From Pseudomonadota bacterium (GTDB lineage Bacteria; Pseudomonadota; Alphaproteobacteria; Rhizobiales; Xanthobacteraceae), in the NCBI GenBank assembly GCA_023390695.1, contig JAEWCJ010000173.1:1-8606 (forward strand): a stretch of 8,606 nt of DNA, written 5' to 3'. How positions within the stretch are numbered: the first letter of the stretch is position 1; each line of letters begins with the position of its first letter. Below, piece by piece: positions 1 to 4,330 of the stretch. Position numbers and translations under genes: made by a program. The notes beneath the pieces are model-generated. The model was not told the origin of the DNA and ran no database searches. It saw only the letters and a program-made list of their open reading frames with translations.

Positions 1-154
1 CCTGCCGCCGCCCGAAAAACGCAACGACAACGCCCGGCCCGAACACGACCCACTCGATATCGTCGTCCAGAAAGGGGGCAAGGCGCCCGGCATCGCGCGA
101 CGTCATGGCGTCGCAAAAGGCGTGGACGAAGCCACGCGCGGCCTCTTGGGGCAT
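1..154 (-). CDS. NTF2/SnoaL-like domain protein, N-terminal part (runs off the window edge)
   Basis: The 5' end of a minus-strand gene; 51 complete codons are visible. The start is an ATG whose complement is at 152-154, preceded by GGAG with a 7-nt gap, a good ribosome binding site. The peptide begins MPQEAARGFVHAFCDAM and continues with DAGRLAPFLDDDIEWVVFGP. This pattern, an amphipathic first helix, a short run ending 'pfLdDDieW' and then a Gly-Pro turn, is typical of the cone-shaped NTF2/SnoaL-like fold, which includes small-molecule isomerases and many proteins of unknown substrate. No signal peptide is seen, so it is probably cytosolic. The catalytic residues lie in the missing part, so no substrate can be proposed. 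Upstream it faces a divergent region with strong dyad symmetry (226-248 and 284-321), so it may be regulated from there. Family call is moderate; the existence of the gene is fairly sure. Confidence 0.6.
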   Translation of the reverse strand, partial: MPQEAARGFVHAFCDAMTSRDAGRLAPFLDDDIEWVVFGPGVVVAFFGRRQ

Positions 155-225
155 GATCGGACTCCGGAAATGGATGTTCGGACGGCCCTATGACCCCGGA
201 CGCCGTCGCCCCGGATGTGCCACCG

Positions 226-248
226 CATTTCAAATTAAATTTGAAATG
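226..248. promoter_or_regulatory. Perfect 23-bp palindrome, likely operator
   Basis: The arms CATTTCAAATT (226-236) and AATTTGAAATG (238-248) are exact reverse complements around a single central A. It lies 72 bp before the start of the minus-strand NTF2-like gene and 172 bp before the + strand gene at 420, in a locally AT-rich stretch. Its length and symmetry suit a dimeric helix-turn-helix repressor of the MarR or TetR type. No regulator gene is visible in the window and there is no T-tract to make it a terminator. The binding protein is unknown. Confidence 0.55.
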
Positions 249-283
249 TCTGTACACCTCTCACGCGCAGGCGAGAAACGAAA

Positions 284-321
284 TTGCTGCATAGCAACAA
301 TTCTATGTTGCATAGCAGCAA
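284..321. promoter_or_regulatory. Paired 16-bp operator-like sites
   Basis: TTGCTGCATAGCAACA (284-299 approximately) and TGTTGCATAGCAGCAA (306-321) are near-exact reverse complements, differing only in the central ATA. They are separated by six bases and their centres lie 22 bp apart, close to two helical turns, as expected for cooperative binding of two dimers on one DNA face. Each site also has internal symmetry (TTGCT-GCAT-AGCAA; TGC-ATA-GCA), and CTATG-TTG-CATAG (303-315) is a further exact dyad across the gap. Located 99 bp upstream of the gene at 420. The regulator is unknown. Confidence 0.5.
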
Positions 322-419
322 AATGCACGCGCGCCAGATATCCGCAAGGCTTGGCCGGGACTGGCGCCCGTTGAGCAACTATCTGGGCTCCGTCGGCGTT
401 AGGGAATGCGGAGGCGCCA

Positions 420-806
420 ATGCTTGTAGACCCCCTGACATTTGCGCTGGCTGGCCATTTCCTCGTCGCCGCGGCCGACAAGGTGCCGGTATTGAATCTG
501 GAGCCGAGCTGTCGCGGGGCGGCACAGGTCGCCGTGCCGAAAGCCGACGGCCAGATGCCGAGCGCGGCCGAGATGCGGCAGACCTGCATGGAGAAAGAGC
601 AGGCCGCGCGGGACGAACTGGCCAAGCAATGGACGAATTTTACCGGCGATCACCGCGCCAGTTGCATCCGCTCGACCGCGGCGGGTGGAATCCCGAGCTA
701 TATCGAATTGCTGACCTGCCTTGAGATCGCCGACCAGGCCCGCAAGCTGCCGGACGAACCGATGCGCGGCACGACCGGTATGGGCGGCGGGCGCAAGCAA
801 CGCTGA
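420..806 (+). CDS. Small secreted four-cysteine protein (paralogue of the 2189-2503 product)
   Basis: A 128-aa protein of unknown function. ATG420 is preceded by GGAGG at 410-414 with a 5-nt gap and is the only start after an in-frame stop at 372. Residues 1-19 are hydrophobic and end AAA, compatible with a signal peptide, although the usual positive N-terminus is missing, so export is likely but not certain. The mature part has cysteines 31, 56, 82 and 100. It shares with the gene at 2189 the blocks VPxxNxEPSCRG, a middle CxxEExxA...L...W segment, DxRxSC, and PSYxExLTCL. The shared cysteines suggest two disulfides and a periplasmic role. The protein has an extra insertion of about 9 residues between Cys1 and Cys2 and a Gly/Arg-rich tail (GTTGMGGGRKQR). 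I do not recognise a named family and propose no function. It appears to be transcribed alone, downstream of the dyads at 226-321. Confidence 0.8.
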   Translation: MLVDPLTFALAGHFLVAAADKVPVLNLEPSCRGAAQVAVPKADGQMPSAAEMRQTCMEKEQAARDELAKQWTNFTGDHRASCIRSTAAGGIPSYIELLTCLEIADQARKLPDEPMRGTTGMGGGRKQR

Positions 807-908
807 TCCATCGCAAGGAATTTTGTCTGGCGTGCTGGCCTTGGCCGGCGTGTCGGCGCATGCGCATGGCATGAACATCCAGTCAGCTTAAAGTCGCAAA
901 TCAAAGTC

Positions 909-949
909 TAAACATTTGTTTAACAACGTGAAATTACTGTAACTCACGT
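909..949. promoter_or_regulatory. AT-rich promoter region with two dyads, upstream of the His-rich gene
   Basis: Two symmetrical elements sit in an AT-rich block. TAAACA-TT-TGTTTA occupies 909-922. ACGTGA (926-931) and TCACGT (944-949) are separated by 12 nt. They lie 67-107 bp before the ATG at 1016, where a promoter is expected. I could not fit a convincing pair of -35/-10 hexamers, so the block is reported as a probable control region, not a mapped promoter. Confidence 0.35.
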
Positions 950-977
950 CGCTGCCGCATTTCCTCGCATAAGCTCT

Positions 978-1002
978 CATGTGTGGGAGGGACCCACAAA
1001 TG
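978..1002 (+). promoter_or_regulatory. 5'-leader hairpin just before the ribosome binding site of the His-rich gene
   Basis: TGTGGG (982-987) and CCCACA (993-998) pair perfectly around the loop AGGGA. Beyond one G/A mismatch, CAT (978-980) pairs with ATG (1000-1002). The hairpin ends two bases before the GAGGAG ribosome binding site (1004-1009), so it could stabilise the mRNA 5' end or modulate translation. It is not a terminator because no T-run follows. Confidence 0.4.
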
Positions 1003-1015
1003 TGAGGAGACGAGC

Positions 1016-1321
1016 ATGCGAAAACTGACCTTCATTGTTGCCGCCCTGGGCGCGCTGGCGATCACTGCGCCGGCCATGGCGGCCGGTCCCGCGAACGACC
1101 GGGTCCAGACCCAGCAGACCAAGGCATCGCATACGAAGCAGGCCGACGAGTTCAGCGCCAGCCGTCGCCATGCGCAGCGCCACCGGCACTGGCGCGGTCA
1201 CCGGCATGGACACCGGCACTGGCATCGGCCGCATTACCGTCCGTATTATTACGGCGGCGTGAACCGTTGCCGTTCGGTCTGGAATCCGCATCGCGGATGG
1301 GTGCGCGTCTGCCGTTGGTAA
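1016..1321 (+). CDS. Small secreted histidine-rich protein, possible metal binder
   Basis: A 101-aa protein. ATG1016 follows GAGGAG (1004-1009) with a 6-nt gap and opens a textbook signal peptide: MRK, hydrophobic residues 4-18, and PAMA before predicted cleavage after Ala22. The longer in-frame GTG start at 983 would bury this signal and is rejected. The mature chain has a linker (residues 23-50), then a His/Arg-rich stretch (52-73) with repeated HRHW/HRHG units and about ten histidines, then a tyrosine patch (YRPYYYGG, 75-81), and a short C-terminal module CRSVWNPHRGWVRVC with Cys85 and Cys99 that may form a disulfide. Histidine clusters of this kind often bind Zn, Ni or Cu; that is inference. 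The C-terminal module resembles those of many small secreted rhizobial proteins of unknown function. It is a single-gene unit, with symmetrical elements upstream and a strong terminator 25 bp downstream. Confidence 0.85.
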   Translation: MRKLTFIVAALGALAITAPAMAAGPANDRVQTQQTKASHTKQADEFSASRRHAQRHRHWRGHRHGHRHWHRPHYRPYYYGGVNRCRSVWNPHRGWVRVCRW

Positions 1322-1346
1322 ACAGCGTATTCAGGACGATGACAGG

Positions 1347-1373
1347 AATGGCCCCGGAAACGGGGCCATTTTT
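1347..1373 (+). terminator. Intrinsic terminator of the His-rich gene
   Basis: A 10-bp perfect stem, AATGGCCCCG (1347-1356) and CGGGGCCATT (1361-1370), closed by a GAAA tetraloop (GNRA type). The run TTTTT ends at 1373. It starts 25 bp after the stop codon at 1321 and is the clearest rho-independent terminator in the window. Confidence 0.9.
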
Positions 1374-1453
1374 GCTAGAAGGGTCTGGAAACCCGCCGGC
1401 GAGCAACTGGAAACCGGCTGTTCCGACTCGAAATCCCCGGCGGCACCTCGTTT

Positions 1454-1478
1454 TTGACGCGATGTCACCCCATATAGG
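1454..1478 (+). promoter_or_regulatory. Candidate promoter for the 98-aa gene
   Basis: TTGACG (1454-1459) resembles a -35 box, and CCCCATATAGG (1468-1478) contains a TATAGG -10-like element. The spacing is only 13 bp, too short for ordinary sigma-70. CCCCATATA also resembles the -10 of sigma-32 heat-shock promoters (CCCCATnTA in E. coli), but no correctly spaced -35 is visible. It lies about 100 bp before the ATG at 1577, downstream of the terminator at 1347-1373, so a promoter is needed near here. Sigma factor unresolved. Confidence 0.3.
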
Positions 1479-1502
1479 AAGGGCATTTGGGGAGGGTTGA
1501 GG

Positions 1503-1529
1503 GGCCGCGCGAGGCGGCCTTTGTTGTTT
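1503..1529 (+). terminator. Terminator-like hairpin in the leader of the 98-aa gene
   Basis: GGCCGC (1503-1508) and GCGGCC (1514-1519) form a stem around GCGAG, followed by TTTGTTGTTT. It lies between the candidate promoter and the ATG at 1577. It may be an attenuator in the leader or the 3' end of a very short transcript. The T-tract is interrupted, so termination would be partial. Confidence 0.45.
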
Positions 1530-1576
1530 CGCAGGCGCGGCTTGGGTGAGCCGGCGCGAGTGCAGGGAGAAAATGA

Positions 1577-1873
1577 ATGTCGCAATCCGTAGCAGTTCCG
1601 TCCGCAGGCGTGCCCCGGCGTATCGGCAGTTTCGATTACAACGCTCCGGCCGAACTGTTCCCGAGCCGCAGCCGCCGCGCCCGCGGCCCGGTCGCGTACA
1701 AGCGTTTTCCCAGCGCCGCGGAAGCGCTGCGTTATGCCATCGAGGTGCTGCCGGCGAGCGGCCTGCTCGGTGCCACGCTGGAAGTGAACGAGGTCCGTTT
1801 CGGCCACCTCGAAATCCGCGCCCTCTATGACGACGCCGGCTATCCGCTGCCGCGCCAGAAGGCGGCCAGCTAG
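1577..1873 (+). CDS. Conserved hypothetical protein with FDYNAPAELFPSR motif
   Basis: A 98-aa protein with no signal peptide or membrane segment. ATG1577 is preceded by GGGAG (1565-1569) with a 7-nt gap; another ATG four bases earlier (1573) is in a different frame. The N-terminal part carries RRIGSFDYNAPAELFPSRSR (residues 14-33), then a basic segment GPVAYKRFPSAAEALRYAIE and an acidic/aromatic C-terminal segment EVNEVRFGHLEIRALYDDAGYPLP. I recognise this arrangement from uncharacterised proteins common in Bradyrhizobium relatives. It looks like a compact alpha/beta cytosolic protein; no catalytic motif is visible and no function is proposed. Its stop codon interlocks with that of the opposite-strand 41-aa gene. 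The leader contains a possible attenuator hairpin at 1503-1529. Confidence 0.85.
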   Translation: MSQSVAVPSAGVPRRIGSFDYNAPAELFPSRSRRARGPVAYKRFPSAAEALRYAIEVLPASGLLGATLEVNEVRFGHLEIRALYDDAGYPLPRQKAAS

Positions 1874-1995
1874 CTGCTGCCGCCCTTTTTGCCTGACATC
1901 TGCGCGGCCTTGTAGGCCGAGAGCTGCTTGACCTTGTCCTTGTCCGCTTTCGGTTTCTTCTTTTCCTTCGACGGCTTGTCCTGACTCTTGCCCAT
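1870..1995 (-). CDS. 41-aa lysine-rich microprotein
   Basis: A minus-strand reading frame from ATG (complement at 1993-1995) to TAG (complement at 1870-1872). AGGAG stands 7 nt before the ATG, an excellent ribosome binding site. The protein begins MGKSQDKPSKEKKKPK and ends QMSGKKGGSS. It is very basic, with about a third of its residues lysine, and has no aromatic residue except one Tyr (SAYKAAQM). It is probably disordered, perhaps with a short helix near KVKQLSAYKAAQM. Similar short Lys-rich proteins are annotated as hypothetical in rhizobia, and binding to nucleic acid is a reasonable guess only. It converges on the 98-aa gene and the two TAG stops share the tetranucleotide CTAG (1870-1873). 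Its existence rests on the ribosome binding site, a clean frame and family resemblance. Confidence 0.7.
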   Translation of the reverse strand: MGKSQDKPSKEKKKPKADKDKVKQLSAYKAAQMSGKKGGSS

Positions 1996-2188
1996 GACGA
2001 TTCTCCTGTCGGTGCCGTTGCGATCGGCAGCGGGCGACGTGCCGCGCGCCGCTTGGCCTGACCGAGGGCCAGCTTAGCACCGATTGACGGATCCGGACGA
2101 CGGCAAAGACGGGTAGCCGTTATGGCCGGCGGCTTCATACTCCGATAATCTTCCCGCGACATGATCGCGGCCAACCCGGAGATGCGTC

Positions 2189-2503
2189 ATGGCCATGCCC
2201 GTTTTGCCTTTGCTGCTGCTGCCGCTTGCGGTCGCAGTGTCCGACACCGTGCCCAATTTCAATGTCGAGCCGAGCTGCCGCGGCGGGCTCACCAATCCCG
2301 GCGACAATGCGCGCTACCAGCAATGCCTGAAGGAAGAGGCGGATGCGAAGGCGACGCTCGCCGCCGGCTGGTCGAAATATCCGGCCGCAGACCGTGAATC
2401 CTGCGGCGCCACCGCGCGCATGGGTACGCCGAGCTATGTCGAGATGCTGACCTGCCTGCAGATGGACGCCGATCTGCGCAAGATGAAATACAAGCCGAAG
2501 TAA
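2189..2503 (+). CDS. Small secreted four-cysteine protein (paralogue of the 420-806 product)
   Basis: A 104-aa protein of unknown function. ATG2189 follows GGAG (2178-2181) with a 7-nt gap; the second ATG, at 2195, is too far from that site. Residues 4-17 are strongly hydrophobic (PVLPLLLLPLAVAV), a signal peptide or signal anchor with cleavage probably near Ser18. Cysteines 30, 46, 72 and 89 match the four in the gene at 420; 25 residues lie between the second and third in both. Shared blocks are VPxxNxEPSCRG, the DRxSC motif and PSYVEMLTCL. The charged C-terminus DLRKMKYKPK ends the protein. The cysteines are probably paired in the periplasm. A GATAAT at 2144-2149 could be a -10 box, without a good -35 partner. 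The two paralogues flank the His-rich gene and the 98-aa gene but are not in one operon. Function unknown. Confidence 0.82.
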   Translation: MAMPVLPLLLLPLAVAVSDTVPNFNVEPSCRGGLTNPGDNARYQQCLKEEADAKATLAAGWSKYPAADRESCGATARMGTPSYVEMLTCLQMDADLRKMKYKPK

Positions 2504-2541
2504 CCTCGTCACCAGTTCGGATTGTCATCGCCCGCGCCCGA

Positions 2542-2559
2542 TCTCGGGTTTGCCCGAGA
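2542..2559 (+). terminator. Stem-loop after the 2189-2503 gene
   Basis: TCTCGGG (2542-2548) and CCCGAGA (2553-2559) pair perfectly around TTTG, 38 bp after the stop codon. No T-run follows, so it is at best a weak or rho-assisted transcript end. The rest of the 250-bp stretch up to 2756 shows no credible gene: the in-frame extension upstream of the solute-binding protein lacks a ribosome binding site. Confidence 0.35.
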
Positions 2560-2721
2560 CCGGTTCCTGGGAGCGCACAAGTCGGCGAATGCCGACGTGT
2601 GTCTGGCGACCCGTCATCACGATCATGGTTGGTTTGACCGGATGCCTCGCTTCCGCGGAGGGCCGCGACCTGACGCACAGGTGCGCGCCACGGGAATTCC
2701 CCGTCTCTTGCGGTTTTCATC

Positions 2722-2727
2722 TACAAT
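2722..2727 (+). promoter_or_regulatory. Candidate -10 box for the solute-binding protein gene
   Basis: TACAAT matches the TATAAT consensus at five of six positions, 29 bp before the ATG and 16 bp before the ribosome binding site region. No recognisable -35 lies at the proper distance, so confidence is low. Confidence 0.3.
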
Positions 2728-2756
2728 CAGACATCCGCGTCCGGGAGAGGCCCGTC

Positions 2757-3593
2757 ATGCTGCGATTGCTTTGCGCCGTGCTTGTCACGGCAGGCGCCGT
2801 CGTCTCTCATCCCGCGGCCGCGCAACCGAAAGGAATGTCCGTGTCCGTCTCCGCCGATGTACTGAAGGATCTCGCCCCCACCGGTAAATTGCGCGCCGCG
2901 ATGAATTACGGCAACGGCGTGCTGGCGCAGCGCGGCCCGGGCGAGCAGGAGCCGAAGGGCGTTTCCGCCGATCTGGCGCGCGAACTCGCCAGGCGCCTCG
3001 GCGTGCCGGTGCAGTTCGCCGGCTTCGACGCCGCCGGCAAGGTGTTCGAGGCGCTGAAGGCGGCCGATGCCGATCCGCAGAAATGGGACGTCGCCTTCCT
3101 CGCCATCGAGCCGGTGCGCGCCGCCGAGATCGCCTTCACCCCGCCCTATGTGCTGATCGAGGGCACCTACATGGTGCGCAGGGATTCGCCGCTGCACAGC
3201 GTCGGCGATGTCGACCGCGCTGGCATCCGCATCGCGGTCGGGCCGAATTCCGCCTACGATCTCTATCTCACACGTACGCTGAAACACGCGCAGCTCGTGC
3301 GCGCCGAGAAGGGCGGCGGCGAGGCGATGATCCGGCTGTTCCTGCGCGACAATCTCGAGGCGGCCGCCGGCGTGCGCCAGCCGCTCGAGGATTATGCGAA
3401 GACCGATCCCGGTGTGCGGGTGATGAGCGACCGCTTCATGGAGATCCGCCAGGCCATGGGCACGCCGCAGGGCCGCGCCGCCGGCGCCGCGTATCTGAAA
3501 ACCTTCATCGAGGAGATGAAGGCCACCGGCGTCATCGCCGCGGCGCTCGCGAAGAGCGGCCAGCAGGCGACGGTCGCGCCGGCGGAGCAGTAA
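2757..3593 (+). CDS. Periplasmic solute-binding protein, family 3 (amino-acid ABC transporter type)
   Basis: A 278-aa protein. ATG2757 is preceded by GGGAGAGG (2743-2750) and opens a signal peptide: MLR, hydrophobic core 4-16, and PAAA before predicted cleavage after Ala22. The frame is open for 69 more codons upstream, but that extension would place the signal internally and lacks a ribosome binding site. The mature protein shows the SBP_bac_3 (PF00497) pattern: 'APTGKLRAAMNYGNGVLAQ' as first strand, KGVSADLARELARRLGVPVQF as the first helix and strand, KWDVAFLAIEPVRAAEIAFTPPYVLIEGTYMV as the hinge-side signature, then the second-lobe IRIAVGPNSAYDLYLTR. It should bind a small polar solute, perhaps an amino acid, and deliver it to an inner-membrane permease. 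No permease or ATPase gene is adjacent, so it is an orphan receptor; the ligand cannot be read from the sequence. A palindromic repeat follows 17 bp after the stop. Confidence 0.88.
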   Translation: MLRLLCAVLVTAGAVVSHPAAAQPKGMSVSVSADVLKDLAPTGKLRAAMNYGNGVLAQRGPGEQEPKGVSADLARELARRLGVPVQFAGFDAAGKVFEALKAADADPQKWDVAFLAIEPVRAAEIAFTPPYVLIEGTYMVRRDSPLHSVGDVDRAGIRIAVGPNSAYDLYLTRTLKHAQLVRAEKGGGEAMIRLFLRDNLEAAAGVRQPLEDYAKTDPGVRVMSDRFMEIRQAMGTPQGRAAGAAYLKTFIEEMKATGVIAAALAKSGQQATVAPAEQ

Positions 3594-3610
3594 CAGCCTC
3601 TGTCATCGTC

Positions 3611-3633
3611 ATTGCCGGGCTTGACCCGGCAAT
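3611..3633. repeat. Palindromic intergenic repeat, copy A
   Basis: ATTGCCGGG (3611-3619) and CCCGGCAAT (3625-3633) form a 9-bp perfect stem around CTTGA. It sits between the convergent solute-binding and DUF1059 genes and could end transcripts from both sides. It belongs to the same family as the copies at 5176-5198, 5232-5254 and 5618-5640, which keep the CTTGA/TCAAG or CTTGT loop. Confidence 0.85.
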
Positions 3634-3651
3634 CCCGTGGCGCGCCGGGGC

Positions 3652-3858
3652 CTAGTGTGCCGTCACGCTTTCCGCTTCGCTTTCTCTGCACATGCCGGCG
3701 AGCTGCGCGCGGAATTCCGGCGTGTCCTGATGCCCGTGCACGGCGACGGCGTGCTGCACCGCCGCCTCCACCAGTTCGTCCTTGCTGTCGGCGGAGATCG
3801 CCACCGTGCAGTTCTGCGCGCTCGGATAATTCCGGCAATCGATGGTCAGGCGTGTCAT
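3652..3858 (-). CDS. DUF1059 family small protein
   Basis: A 68-aa protein. The start at 3858 has AGGAGG 5 nt upstream, a near-ideal ribosome binding site, so the longer upstream frame is not used. It matches the DUF1059 (PF06348) pattern: an N-terminal strand MTRLTIDCRNYPSAQNCTV with two cysteines (Cys8, Cys17), an ADSKDELVEAAVQHAVAV helix, and the family hallmark HGHQDTPEFR (residues 41-50). The C-terminal tail adds Cys57. Members are short cytosolic proteins of unknown function; the conserved Cys/His residues suggest metal or redox chemistry but this is unproven. It converges on the solute-binding protein gene. A 6-bp hairpin (3883-3899) lies in its leader. Confidence 0.9.
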   Translation of the reverse strand: MTRLTIDCRNYPSAQNCTVAISADSKDELVEAAVQHAVAVHGHQDTPEFRAQLAGMCRESEAESVTAH

Positions 3859-3882
3859 GAACGCCTCCTGCCTGTCGGGTGA

Positions 3883-3899
3883 GGCGCACAGTCTGCGCC
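3883..3899. promoter_or_regulatory. Small dyad in the leader of the DUF1059 gene
   Basis: GGCGCA (3883-3888) and TGCGCC (3894-3899) are exact reverse complements around CAGTC, 24 bp upstream of the start codon. It may be an operator or mRNA hairpin, though in GC-rich DNA a 6-bp match of this kind can arise by chance. Confidence 0.25.
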
Positions 3900-3947
3900 C
3901 GCGCGCGCGGCGGGGCAACGGTGGCGCCATCACAGGAGCGCGACTTT

Positions 3948-3998
3948 ACCCTCCCCTGGAGGGGGAGGGTCGCCGCGAGCGTCGGCGAGCGGCGGGGT
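3948..3998. repeat. Palindromic intergenic repeat of the CCCTCCCC type
   Basis: ACCCTCCCC (3948-3956) and GGGGAGGGT (3962-3970) form a 9-bp stem around TGGAG. A second, looser dyad, CGCCGC (3971-3976) with GCGGCG (3989-3994), follows and runs into GGGTGGGGTG. This layout resembles a dispersed repeat frequent in Bradyrhizobium-type genomes (from memory). It begins the non-coding strip after the zinc-ribbon gene (stop at 4007) and may serve as its transcript end. It is related in type to the hairpin inside uvrB at 5958-5983. Confidence 0.7.
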
Positions 3999-4006
3999 GG
4001 GGTGAA

Positions 4007-4279
4007 CTAGTCAATTCGCAAATAGGCTTCGGCTTGCTGTCGCGTCGGAAATGTCCAAAGCTCGCGGTAATCGGGATCGTGTTCCGCTGTCTCTGGCGAC
4101 CACAGCACGACAAAGACCCCGTCACGCTGCTGGATGATGTTTGTGAGATCATCGCTTTCACTGGGCGACATATGCCGCGCTCCGCAATGCGGGCAGTCGT
4201 CGTCGCACATGCAGGACCATTCGTCGGTCCAGTCACGACCGCAGCGATCACACTCATAATGATTGAGGAACCACGCCAT
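4007..4279 (-). CDS. Small zinc-ribbon protein downstream of the dpnI-like gene
   Basis: A 90-aa protein. The start at 4279 has GGAGGA 5 nt upstream; the frame is open 13 codons further but without a comparable site. The N-terminal half is a cysteine-rich module: C10-x2-C13, C23-x-C25 and C29-x2-C32 with His7, His31 and His36, the motif reading CDRCGRDW...WSCMC...CPHCGARHMSP. This is a zinc-ribbon-like fold that may hold one or two metal ions. Residues 45-90 form a separate part (FVVLWSPETAEHDPDYRELWTFPTR) ending in a helix, AEAYL. I have seen the same kind of protein annotated as hypothetical in Bradyrhizobium relatives, so it need not be tied to restriction. It lies 51 bp downstream of the dpnI-like gene on the same strand and could be co-transcribed. 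Its own strong ribosome binding site would allow independent translation. Role unknown. Confidence 0.8.
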   Translation of the reverse strand: MAWFLNHYECDRCGRDWTDEWSCMCDDDCPHCGARHMSPSESDDLTNIIQQRDGVFVVLWSPETAEHDPDYRELWTFPTRQQAEAYLRID

Positions 4280-4330
4280 TTGCTCCTCCGTGTTTGGAGC
4301 CGTTGGCCAGCACTTCAATATTGCAGCATG

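Noticed and set aside
284..724. 146-aa + strand frame overlapping the 420-806 gene
   Set aside because: Different frame with Arg/Gly-rich composition; the 420 frame has the ribosome binding site and a paralogue in the window.
983..1015. Upstream GTG start for the His-rich protein
   Set aside because: It would begin inside the leader hairpin and bury the signal peptide; ATG1016 has a GAGGAG site at ideal distance.
1152..2174. 340-aa minus-strand open frame spanning several small genes
   Set aside because: Arg/Ala/Pro-rich composition typical of a shadow frame. It crosses the terminator at 1347-1373 and overlaps three better-supported genes, and I see no ribosome binding site.
2550..2756. 69-codon N-terminal extension of the solute-binding protein
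   Set aside because: It would place the signal peptide inside the protein, contains a hairpin, and lacks a ribosome binding site; ATG2757 has one.
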